Assembly: GCF_000002875.2 (NCBI RefSeq)
Contig: NC_009412.2
Location: forward strand, 571,001-635,000
Direction: 5' to 3'
DNA: 64,000 bases
Source of the DNA: Leishmania infantum JPCM5
Taxonomy: Eukaryota; Euglenozoa; Kinetoplastea; Trypanosomatida; Trypanosomatidae
Shown: in pieces, positions 21,059 through 30,800 of the stretch
Layout of the letters: each line of letters opens with the position of its first letter
Numbering within the stretch: position 1 is the first letter of the stretch
Made by a program: the position numbers and the translations under genes
Notes under the pieces: generated by a model
Told to the model about the DNA's origin: nothing
The model's database searches: none
Seen by the model: only the letters and a program-made list of their open reading frames with translations

Positions 21059-22744
21059 ATGGACATTCCTCTGCGTCTTCGACTGGCCTACGCCAACTAC
21101 CTCGGTGAGGTCTACTGCGACAGGAAACTTGTGAGATGCGACCCCCAACCTCCCTCTCGCAGCTCGCCGTACACCGGCGAAGGCGCTGAGCGCGATGGGC
21201 GGCACTGGCTGAGCTCGCTGGTGGCGTCGGTCGGGTCGAACCAGTCCGGGGAAGCCTTGTTGCATACCGACCCAGAGGCCAACACCACGTTCCTCTCCCC
21301 ACGTGTCGTCACAGCAGTCATGCAAATGAAAACACCGCCATCGTTGCCCAATGCAGATCCGCTGCCGCGATGCGTCTCTGAGAAGAGGGAAGCCGCCGAC
21401 CCGTCAGCGGCCCCATCTCTGCAGCCGTGTGACGATATCGGTGAAGGTCCTCAGCTCCTGCATACAGAAAAGTTAGTCGACGAGACGCAGCCAGAATCGC
21501 CACACACGTCATCCGCCTCCTTCAGCAGGACTGCCCCATCGCCCCCTGCCACCGCTCTCGAGCCTCACGCACCGGAGGCCACAAGGGTGGAATCCGCGGT
21601 GCAGACAAGCATAGCTGTTGGGATGGAAGCCGACGCCGCAGCACGCGCGCGCGAGGTGCGTGTCAGCGAGGAACTGGCCGGAACGCACGAGGCGTTGCTT
21701 GCCGACGTCACAGCCGCGCTCGAGCGGCGCCTGCGCGAGTGCGTGTGGAAAACAGTCACACTCGACGACGCACAGCAGCAGCTTACCTGCGCTTTCCAGC
21801 TTCCGTCGTCCACATCTCCTGCATCTTCATCTCGTCCTCCTCATCCTTTGTCTTCGGTGCCGCTGGCCGCGGCGGCTTTTCGCGCAAGTGCTGCACCACC
21901 ACCCCATGCCCAGCTGACGAAGCAAGCAGCACCCGCACGCGCCGATGCCTCCACATGCATGGCGACAGAGCAAGATGCAGCAAGTGGTGAATTGGCGGAT
22001 GCGCTCACCGAGCCACCTGCGGCGAGGGCTGCCGCCGCTGAGGTGGCGGCACCTCTTCCTTGGCTTTTGGCTAACCGGACGGACGCCTCTCTCTCCGATG
22101 ACGCGAAGAAGGAAATAGCGCTTCACCTTTACGCCCTGAGCCGCCAAGTGCGACAGCTGCGTGACCAGCTAGAGGCACACGAGTCGACCCATTACCGTCA
22201 CGTGAACGCGCTGCGAGCAGCCCAGAAGCAGCGACAAGGGCGTTTGCCGCTGCCTCTTCGAGTTGAGATTGTGAAAGCGTACGAGGATGACCCCGTGCCG
22301 TACCGCAAGGGGCCTTGGAGGGAAGCTGATTTCGCTGCCGCACGGCGCGGCGGGTCGGGTCGCAGCGCAGGCGGAATGGAAGAGGATGCCGCTGGTAACG
22401 AGAGTTACGCCTCTGACGACTTCACGCAGGTCACCTCGGCTGCGCTGACTGTGGTGAGCACCGACGACGGGCAAGCAAGAGATGGCGCGCGTGGCGATGA
22501 CGGAAGCGGCAGCAGTGTCAGCAGCGCCGAGGAGCTTTTCCGACAACGGCAGGCCGCTGCGCTGAGGGCACGGAACCAACAAGCGGGAGCACGCAGCGCC
22601 GCAGCGAACGCAGTGTCTTCGTCGCGCAATCGCCTAAGCGACCGCAGCACTGACTACTCTAGTTCTTTGACGGACACGGGCAGCGCCTCCACACTCACCA
22701 CCACAACCACAACTTCGACAGACAACGACTCGGACAGCGGCTAG
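21059..22744 (+). CDS. Hypothetical protein, 561 aa
   Basis: The N-terminus (MDIPLRLRLAYANYLGEVYCD) is compact and possibly structured. The centre is Pro/Ser/Ala-rich and disordered, with helical patches around LLADVTAALERRLRECVWKT. A likely coiled segment follows (about residues 345-385, from KKEIALHLYALSRQVRQLRDQ). After it comes a short conserved-looking block (LPLPLRVEIVKAYEDDPVPY, then KGPWREADF) and a long acidic Ser/Thr tail ending in DNDSDSG. An in-frame ATG at 20819 and a GTG at 20621 lie upstream, but that part reads as translated spacer and precedes the splice-acceptor tract. No domain is recognised, and there is no signal peptide or membrane helix. Confidence 0.78.
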   Translation: MDIPLRLRLAYANYLGEVYCDRKLVRCDPQPPSRSSPYTGEGAERDGRHWLSSLVASVGSNQSGEALLHTDPEANTTFLSPRVVTAVMQMKTPPSLPNADPLPRCVSEKREAADPSAAPSLQPCDDIGEGPQLLHTEKLVDETQPESPHTSSASFSRTAPSPPATALEPHAPEATRVESAVQTSIAVGMEADAAARAREVRVSEELAGTHEALLADVTAALERRLRECVWKTVTLDDAQQQLTCAFQLPSSTSPASSSRPPHPLSSVPLAAAAFRASAAPPPHAQLTKQAAPARADASTCMATEQDAASGELADALTEPPAARAAAAEVAAPLPWLLANRTDASLSDDAKKEIALHLYALSRQVRQLRDQLEAHESTHYRHVNALRAAQKQRQGRLPLPLRVEIVKAYEDDPVPYRKGPWREADFAAARRGGSGRSAGGMEEDAAGNESYASDDFTQVTSAALTVVSTDDGQARDGARGDDGSGSSVSSAEELFRQRQAAALRARNQQAGARSAAANAVSSSRNRLSDRSTDYSSSLTDTGSASTLTTTTTTSTDNDSDSG

Positions 22745-23235
22745 TGAAGCGGATGCGCTGGTTGATCGTGCTGCTCCTTTCCTTTTTCTCGTCTTCTTGG
22801 ATGCCCTCTTACGCTCACAAGAACAATCGACGAAATACCAAGGCGTCTCTGTCCGCGATGAGGCGCTCCTTCGTGTTTGAAAGTAGAGATGAGGGGAGAG
22901 CGGCAACCATTTGCATGTGCCCCCGCCAGCTCTTTCTTTCCCTCCCATCCCCGCCACCGGAGACACGCTGGCCACAACGTGGAGAGGGAGCGCTGCTAAG
23001 GGGCAAAAGCCGGGTACCCATACACGCGCGCGTTGAGAGATATGGTTCTCGCCCGCAATGGTAAGCCAGATAATGCTCGGCTCGGCGCTAATCGAATCAG
23101 CACCCCCCCCACGTCGCCGCTCAACTCTCCTGGCTCTCTTTCCTCCTGTCCTCCTCCGGCCGTTTCTTTGCATCCACGGCGTTGCTGTGTGATGGCTTGC
23201 GTGCGTCTTGCCACGCGCCATGACGGCTGCTTTGA
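22745..23235. other. Intergenic region, no gene seen
   Basis: Short spacer with no independent coding signal. It ends at the stop that delimits the pseudogene frame. Confidence 0.45.
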
Positions 23236-23901
23236 ACACGTCCTCCCCACAGGGCCTTCCGTTGTGGTGTTTCAGGGGAAGACGGCAACTACTCCTCCAG
23301 CGTGACGACGTCCAGAGCGCCGACAACCTCAACAACACTGTCGTTGGTCATGCCAGTGACGGCGTTGCTGGTTGCGGTGTATAGCGCCAGTACCTTGAAT
23401 GACTCCGTCACTGGAATCACGATGTGGTGCAGCATCCACGGCGGCACGGCAAATGTGACGCGCGTGCTGGATGACAATGAGGTGACGGAGGGGTCCGGCT
23501 ACTGAGATCCCGTCCTAGGAAGCCACCCCAGCGCGGTGAGAGTCACCTTTCTCCACAGCTTCCTTTCCGTAACGACAGAGGCGGCGCTCATGGCCCAGTT
23601 GATCGGGGCCGGCAGCAATGGCAGCATTCCCGGTATCGTGTCCATCCAGGGGTGGAGCAAGACGAGCACAGAAAAGCAGCAGGCATGGATTGGCGGCCTC
23701 GTGGCCGCCATTGTTGCGCTTGTGGTTGTCTACGGGCTGGTTGCGGTGCAGCTAGGGCACAAGCCCAGGTACGTGAATGCGGCGTGGCCACATCTGCAGA
23801 ATATCGGGTCTTACGCGGACCTAGAGACGACCCATGCGAACTACGAGGTAAGTGTCGCTTCATGCAGCGGGAATCTCTCCGACCCCGCTGCCGCTGTGTG
23901 A
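23236..23901 (+). pseudogene. Degenerate type I membrane protein, one in-frame TGA
   Basis: A single + frame is open from 23236 to 23901 except for one TGA at 23503-23505. Third positions are GC-rich on both sides of it, which is the signature of coding sequence. No ATG suitable as a gene start precedes the first half. The first half has a Thr/Ser-rich stretch and a VMPVTALLVAVYS segment with N-glycosylation-type NVT and NDS sites. The second half contains GSNGSIPGIVSIQGWSKTS, a strong transmembrane helix (about LVAAIVALVVVYGLVAVQL) and a short cytoplasmic tail. This is the C-terminal part of a surface-type membrane protein. The layout (MPxxxLLxxxY, single TM, short tail) is compatible with membrane-bound histidine acid phosphatase, but the evidence is thin. 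Confidence 0.5.
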
Positions 23902-24826
23902 GACACGACAGTCAGTGTCAGCGAACCAGCTCTGCGACAAGCATGTGAATGCCCAGCCCAATTTTCACTGTTACCAATATCTGTCCAGCGATGGATGTAG
24001 GTGTGCTTGTGTGTGGGTGTGTGTGTGTGTGTGTGTGTGTAACTGCGCCACCACCCCTTTCATGTCTCCCGCCGCCCGAGACCTCGTTACTTCGTCAATC
24101 TCCTTCGCTGCTTTGTTTTGTCGTTCTTTCTGCTTACACTACCTCTTTGACGCTTGTGTGGGGCTCGCACCCAGACCACACCCCGCCAGCTCACCCGTCC
24201 TTCGCGCTTGCCGTCCCGCGTGTTTCCCTTCCGGGTAGACAGAGCCTCAAGCAAGCATTCTGACAGAGCGAAAAAAAAATGAACACTCAGACGCAGGCGC
24301 CTTCTCTCCCTCTCTGTGCATGTTTTCGGTCGTTTTTTTTCTTTGGTTTCTTCTTCTGCCGCGTGGTCGTAGTTAAGCCTCCCTCACGCAGCATGGCGCG
24401 TGCTACCCTAAGGCACTGCCCAGCGCGAGGTCCGCACAAGCACGCCGGTTACTTTTCGCCTCTCGTTGTCAAGGCTCGGACGCGATCTGCGGGGAGTCGT
24501 CTCCACACTCCTTTTTCTTCCTTCCGTCCCCTCCCCCCGCCCTCTCCCTCATCGCGAAACGAGGAATCACGCAGCTTCACCGTTTATGCCACGTATTCAT
24601 TCATCGAGCCCCACAGCCAAGCACCTCCCCCTCCCCCTACTCTCTCTTTGCTCATCAGCACAGACAAGAGGGCACATATTTGCATACCCACATACGGTTC
24701 ACGAGCCCGAAACCCGCGCTTATTGCGTCACGTCTCTCTCTCTTCCCCCCCCCACCCCCGCCTCAACTCAATATTGTGGTCCCTCTGCGCTTGTGACCAG
24801 CTGCCAGAAGCATCCACGGAAGCATC
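23902..24826. other. Intergenic region, no gene seen
   Basis: It holds a (GT)n run near 24015-24040, a T-rich block near 24332-24355, and the CT-rich splice region of the hydrolase gene. Confidence 0.5.
24731..24800 (+). promoter_or_regulatory. Candidate spliced-leader acceptor for the hydrolase gene
   Basis: A CT/C-rich tract at 24731-24762 is followed by CCAG with AG at 24799-24800, only 26 nt before the ATG at 24827. Confidence 0.45.
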
Positions 24827-25867
24827 ATGAGCGCCACGCTTCCTTTGTCCTCGGAAGTTGCCGAGACGAGTGAGCCGCCAACCAGGAAGAGCAACACCTC
24901 CCTGGCCCTCTCATCCCAAGCGCGAGATATACTTGGCGACTTCGAGGACAAATTCATTGAGGTAGGCACCTGCGCCAGCACCGGCAAGCGTGTCACCATT
25001 TGCTACAACACCTTCGGTGACCCCTCGAACCCGTGCCTGCTGCTCGTGCAGGGTCTCGGCAGCTCCCTCCTGGGCTACTCCCTGCGCTTCGTGCAGCTCT
25101 TTGTTGATCAGGGCTACTATGTCATTCGCTACGACAACCGCGACACAGGTCTTTCCACACAATTCGACGATTTCGACCCACCGGCACTCATCCGGCTCAC
25201 TCTGCCGCAGTGGATGTCCATCCGTGAACGTCAGCCGTACGTCCTAAAGGACATTATGGAAGACGGAATCGGGCTGCTGACAGCGCTCAACATCCGCCAG
25301 GCCCACGTTTTCGGGATGAGCATGGGCGGCATGATTGTGCAGCTCATGGCGATCCACTACCCGGAGCGTGTGCTGAGCCTGAACATTCTCTTCTCCCACG
25401 CTGGCGGCGCGGACGTTGTGAACCCGAGCTTGCTGCACTATGCCCGCTTTCTCGTGAAGCCGCGCAGCAACAGCGCCGAGGATCGTGCCGCGCACATGGC
25501 ATGGTTTATTAATTACCTGAGCCAGGGCGCGTACAAGAACAACCTGGAGAACGTGAAAAAGTACATCTTAAGCACGTACGAGCGCAACGGCGTGGGAGAC
25601 GACCGCGGAATGCAGCGGCAGGCGGCTGCAGTAATGCGTGCACCGAGTCGCGCCAAGGGCCTGCGCAAGGTGACCTGCCCAACGTTGATCCTTCACGGTA
25701 CCAAGGACCCGCTGATACCGGTGGCAAACGGCTACCGGCTTGCCGACCTGGTGCCGAACGCGAAGCTGGTGATCTTTCCTCGGCTTGGCCACGACTTGCC
25801 GGTGGAGCTGATGAAGCCCATCGCAGATGAAGTCCTGTTGAACATGAGCCTCGTGAAGCCGTCCTGA
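24827..25867 (+). CDS. Alpha/beta hydrolase fold enzyme
   Basis: This 346-aa protein has a complete alpha/beta-hydrolase core. The oxyanion-hole region is LVQGLGSS followed by RYDNRDTGLS, like the DxRGxGxS box of esterases and epoxide hydrolase-like enzymes. The nucleophile elbow is GMSMGG, with Ser at about residue 165. The acid is probably Asp 294 in HGTKDPLIP, and the His is about residue 322 in RLGHDLP. All three catalytic residues are present, so the enzyme should be active. The substrate cannot be told from the sequence; the closest general resemblance is to methyl- or carboxyl-esterases of the aclacinomycin-esterase type. It has no signal peptide or TM helix and is probably cytosolic. 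Confidence 0.9.
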   Translation: MSATLPLSSEVAETSEPPTRKSNTSLALSSQARDILGDFEDKFIEVGTCASTGKRVTICYNTFGDPSNPCLLLVQGLGSSLLGYSLRFVQLFVDQGYYVIRYDNRDTGLSTQFDDFDPPALIRLTLPQWMSIRERQPYVLKDIMEDGIGLLTALNIRQAHVFGMSMGGMIVQLMAIHYPERVLSLNILFSHAGGADVVNPSLLHYARFLVKPRSNSAEDRAAHMAWFINYLSQGAYKNNLENVKKYILSTYERNGVGDDRGMQRQAAAVMRAPSRAKGLRKVTCPTLILHGTKDPLIPVANGYRLADLVPNAKLVIFPRLGHDLPVELMKPIADEVLLNMSLVKPS

Positions 25868-26671
25868 GTAACGCAGGTGGAGGAACTGCGTTTTCTCCTT
25901 TTTACCTTTGTGTCGATGTGCCGGTGATTTTCCCAGCGTCTCTCTGGCCTCTCTTCTTCGCTCGCTTCATTTTTTTTTCCTTTGCCACTCTTATTTGGTG
26001 TTTTCGTCGTCGTTCTCAGACCCTCTCGCTGTGTTTGACAGCTACAGCACCTTCTTTCCCGTCTGTGAAAGCGTGTGTGTCTGCTGGTGTGCTGGACTGC
26101 GAGTACTTCAATGGATGTTCGCAGTCACGGGCGCTGAGTGAAGGAAAGGCACGCATGAGCATCACTACGCAATGCCCAGGCATACACGAACGTTACTTTA
26201 CTGTTCTTCCCTCATGAGCACGTGTACTTCCGTTCTCACGTTCATTCCGATTTCCTTTTGTTTGTTCTTCTTTCGCTTTCTCGAGCCACCAATATTATCT
26301 GATGCCTTTTTCCTCCTTGTTTTAATTTTCAGTTTCCGACGATGGGTGAACGCCTCTGCGTGCTGGCGTGTGCGTGTGCGCCGGCACGCGTTTTGGAGCA
26401 GCAGTGGAAGGGCAGCCTTGCACGATGTGCCTTCTATGCAGCCGTCCGCCGTCCGTCAGTCACACCTCTCGCTCAGTCGCATTCGTTGGCCCAACCCTGG
26501 AAAAGGGCGAACGAGGCGGCAAGACAAGAAAGGTACAGAGAGGGGGCAGCGCATGTGGTGAGAAAACCCAGATCGACCCCCCTGTGCAATGCCATGTGGC
26601 CGCAGATGGCCTCAGCTTCCCCGCCCTTTCCTCGCGATACCGCCGTTGCAGTGGGCATGCAACTCACAACA
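25868..26671. other. Intergenic region, no gene seen
   Basis: 3' UTR-type T/C-rich sequence after the hydrolase. No ORF has coding character. It ends at SIDER-like copy B. Confidence 0.45.
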
Positions 26672-27275
26672 CCGTCGCACGGCGACGAGAACGTCTTTTC
26701 TCTTTTTTTTTTCATTTTAACGCGTTCGTTCTCTGCCGCACAGCATGAGCTGAATGCCACTCTACACCCCAGGCCCGTCACAGGCCACCCATCACGTGGC
26801 GTGAAGCAGCGGTAGACGCGCGTTACAGCGATGCGCCGACTCGTCCATCTGAGCACGGCTCCTGTCTCCCCACCCACCCACCCCCGCTCCGCAGGCAGCC
26901 TCACAGCCGCTCCCGTTGCGCCGAGCGACACACGCTCGAGCCACGCTGACACTCTGCCGAGCATACCCATGGTGCAAACATCTCCACTGTTGCCGGTGGC
27001 TCTCACGCAGCGCCATCCAGGACCTGACCGCCGGCATCCGTAGCGATACATCACACTGGCCTCCCCGTGTCGCAGGCGCTGGACCCTGTCGGGGCCAGGT
27101 GCGGTGGCTCGGCATTGGCAGGGATAGGGGGACGGCGGCGGCTCGGCTTCTCCACAGAGAGTGCGGGGTGCACAGGGCCCTGACACATACCACGCCGGGG
27201 TGTTCCCCGCGTCATTAGGGGGCGCCTTTCCTGCGATGGCAGCTATGAAAACAAAGAGCAGCTTCCGGCTACGGC
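26672..27275 (-). mobile_element. SIDER-like retroposon copy B (antisense to its gene cluster)
   Basis: Over 26672-27230 it matches copy C (37218-37776) at equal length; I saw only two substitutions by eye. Toward its 5' end (to 27275) it also shares the GCCGT(A/G)GCCGGAAG start with copy A. Read on the - strand, it ends in an A-rich stretch (complement of about 26696-26720) followed by about 25 nt that are also shared with copy C. It lies antisense to the + strand gene cluster and ends about 600 bp before the tandem array. Confidence 0.65.
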
Positions 27276-27807
27276 AAGTGCCACATCTCTTCGTGTCCCT
27301 CTCTCCCAGTCCCAAAGACACCATGGTTACTTCTTTCCCTCCCCTCCCCTCCGCATCGGCCCGCTTCTATGTGAGTGCGTGCGTGCGTGTGTGCTTGATG
27401 CGTTCGCTCCGCCCTCCTCCTCAACTTCAAACAGCAGAAGAAGTGGTGCAGGTGTGCCGTACCGCATACCAGACATAAAGCCCCAAGTCTGCGTATGGGA
27501 CCTGTTGGCAGCGGCGCCGCCACTGCTGCCGATGATTCTCGCATCGTGCGCCTTTTCGCCTTTATAGAGCCGCTGCGCGGCCGGTCGTCGGCGCGCTTCC
27601 CTTCCTTACTTCATCATTTGCGCACTCACTCTTCCGCTAGGATGCCTCCCTCGCTCTGCTGTTCGAAACCTTTTATCCGCCGATGCTTAGCCGACCGTGT
27701 ATACCCGTAAGGAAGCGATAGCAAGGGGACAGCTGGAGGCTAACCACCACGCACCGCCACCGCAACGCCCGTGGGTAGTTTCGAACCTGTGCGCCACATG
27801 ATCTGTT
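27276..27807. other. Spacer between SIDER-like copy B and the tandem array
   Basis: No gene is supportable. The sequence is mixed-composition, with CT-rich stretches (about 27335-27360 and 27597-27650) that could provide a splice acceptor for an array transcript. Confidence 0.4.
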
Positions 27808-30800
27808 ATGCTTTCAACAAGCGTCGGCCGCACAGCCTCCAGCATAGCGACTCGCCTTCGGCAACGCACAAGAGGGCCCGGCAAGGCAACGGAGGTGCCG
27901 AGGAGAGCCCTCCCCACCTGGCGGGCAGACGAGGTCTCGGCAAGGCAGACGAGTCCCGGCAAGGCAGACGAGCCCCGGCAAGGCAGACGAGCCCCGGCAA
28001 GGCAGACGAGTCTCGGCAAGGCAGACGAGTCTCGGCAAGGCAGACGAGCCCCGGCAAGGCAGACGAGCCCCGGCAAGGCAGACGAGCCCCGGCAAGGCAG
28101 ACGAGCCCCGGCAAGGCAGACGAGGTCTCGGCAAGGCAAAGGAGCGCCGGCAGTGCAGAGGAGCCCCAGCAAGCCAGCGAGGGGCCCGGCAAGGCAACGG
28201 AGGTGCCGAGGAGAGCCCTCCCCACCTGGCGGGCAGACGAGGTCTCGGCAAGGCAGACGAGCCCCGGCAAGGCAGACGAGGTCTCGGCAAGGCAAACAAG
28301 TCTCGGCAAGGCAGACGAGCCCCGGCAAGGCAGACGAGTCTCGGCAAGGCAAAGGAGCGCCGGCAGTGCAGAGGAGCCCCAGCAAGCCAGCGAGGGGCCC
28401 GGCAAGGCAGACGAGTCTCGGCAAGGCAGACGAGCCCCGGCAAGGCAGACGAGTCTCGGCAAGGCAGACGAGTCTCGGCAAGGCAAAGGAGCGCCGGCAG
28501 TGCAGAGGAGCACCAGCAAGCCAGCGAGGGGCCCGGCAAGGCAACGGAGGTGCCGAGGAGAGCCCTCCCCACCTGGCGGGCAGACGAGGTCTCGGCAAGG
28601 CAGACGAGCCCCGGCAAGGCAGACGAGTCTCGGCAAGGCAAAGGAGCGCCGGCAGTGCAGAGGAGCCCCAGCAAGCCAGCGAGGGGCCCGGCAAGGCAGA
28701 CGAGTCTCGGCAAGGCAGACGAGCCCCGGCAAGGCAGACGAGTCTCGGCAAGGCAGACGAGGTCTCGGCAAGGCAGACGAGTCTCGGCAAGGCAGACGAG
28801 CCCCGGCAAGGCAGACGAGTCTCGGCAAGGCAGACGAGTCTCGGCAAGGCAGACGAGCCCCGGCAAGGCAGACGAGTCTCGGCAAGGCAGACGAGTCTCG
28901 GCAAGGCAAAGGAGCGCCGGCAGTGCAGAGGAGCCCCAGCAAGCCAGCGAGGGGCCCGGCAAGGCAACGGAGGTGCCGAGGAGAGCCCTCCCCACCTGGC
29001 GGGCAGACGAGCCCCGGCAAGGCAGACGAGTCTCGGCAAGGCAGACGAGTCTCGGCAAGGCAAAGGAGCGCCGGCAGTGCAGAGGAGCCCCGGCAAGCCA
29101 GCGAGGGGCCCGGCAAGGCAACGGAGGTGCCGAGGAGAGCCCTCCCCACCTGGCGGGCAGACGAGGTCTCGGCAAGGCAGACGAGTCTCGGCAAGGCAGA
29201 CGAGTCTCGGCAAGGCAGACGAGTCTCGGCAAGGCAAAGGAGCGCCGGCAGTGCAGAGGAGCCCCAGCAAGCCAGCGAGGGGCCCGGCAAGGCAACGGAG
29301 GTGCCGAGGAGAGCCCTCCCCACCTGGCGGGCAGACGAGGTCTCGGCAAGGCAGACGAGCCCCGGCAAGGCAGACGAGGTCTCGGCAAGGCAGACGAGTC
29401 TCGGCAAGGCAGACGAGCCCCGGCAAGGCAGACGAGTCTCGGCAAGGCAGACGAGTCTCGGCAAGGCAGACGAGCCCCGGCAAGGCAGACGAGTCTCGGC
29501 AAGGCAGACGAGTCTCGGCAAGGCAAAGGAGCGCCGGCAGTGCAGAGGAGCCCCGGCAAGGCAGACGAGTCTCGGCAAGGCAGACGAGTCTCGGCAAGGC
29601 AGACGAGTCTCGGCAAGGCACACGAGCCCCGGCAAGGCAGACGAGTCTCGGCAAGGCAGACGAGTCTCGGCAAGGCAAAGGAGCGCCGGCAGTGCAGAGG
29701 AGCACCAGCAAGCCAGCGAGGGGCCCGGCAAGGCAACGGAGGTGCCGAGGAGAGCCCTCCCCACCTGGCGGGCAGACGAGGTCTCGGCAAGGCAGACGAG
29801 TCTCGGCAAGGCAGACGAGTCTCGGCAAGGCAGACGAGTCTCGGCAAGGCAGACGAGTCTCGGCAAGGCAGACGAGTCTCGGCAAGGCAGACGAGCCCCG
29901 GCAAGGCAGACGAGGTCTCGGCAAGGCAAAGGAGCGCCGGCAGTGCAGAGGAGCCCCAGCAAGCCAGCGAGGGGCCCGGCAAGGCAACGGAGGTGCCGAG
30001 GAGAGCCCTCCCCACCTGGCGGGCAGACGAGGTCTCGGCAAGGCAGACGAGTCTCGGCAAGGCACACGAGCCCCGGCAAGGCAGACGAGCCCCGGCAAGG
30101 CAGACGAGTCCCGGCAAGGCACACGAGCCCCGGCAAGGCAGACGAGTCCCGGCAAGGCACACGAGCCCCGGCAAGGCAGACGAGTCTCGGCAAGGCAGAC
30201 GAGTCTCGGCAAGGCAGACGAGTCTCGGCAAGGCACACGAGCCCCGGCAAGGCAGACGAGTCTCGGCAAGGCAGACGAGTCTCGGCAAGGCACACGAGTC
30301 CCGGCAAGGCAGACGAGTCTCGGCAAGGCAGACGAGTCTCGGCAAGGCACACGAGCCCCGGCAAGGCAGACGAGTCTCGGCAAGGCAGACGAGTCTCGGC
30401 AAGGCAGACGAGTCTCGGCAAGGCAGACGAGTCTCGGCAAGGCACACGAGCCCCGGCAAGGCAAAGGAGCGCCGGCAGTGCAGAGGAGCACCAGCAAGCC
30501 AGCGAGGGGCCCGGCAAGGCAACGGAGGTGCCGAGGAGAGCCCTCCCCACCTGGCGGGCAGACGAGGTCTCGGCAAGGCAGACGAGTCTCGGCAAGGCAG
30601 ACGAGTCTCGGCAAGGCAGACGAGTCTCGGCAAGGCAGACGAGTCTCGGCAAGGCACACGAGTCCCGGCAAGGCAGACGAGTCTCGGCAAGGCAGACGAG
30701 TCTCGGCAAGGCAAAGGAGCGCCGGCAGTGCAGAGGAGCACCAGCAAGCCAGCGAGGGGCCCGGCAAGGCAACGGAGGTGCCGAGGAGAGCCCTCCCCAC

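Noticed and set aside
27770..27790. tRNA B-box-like GGTTCGAAACT on the - strand
   Set aside because: The bases around it cannot form a T-stem, and no A box or acceptor stem was found.
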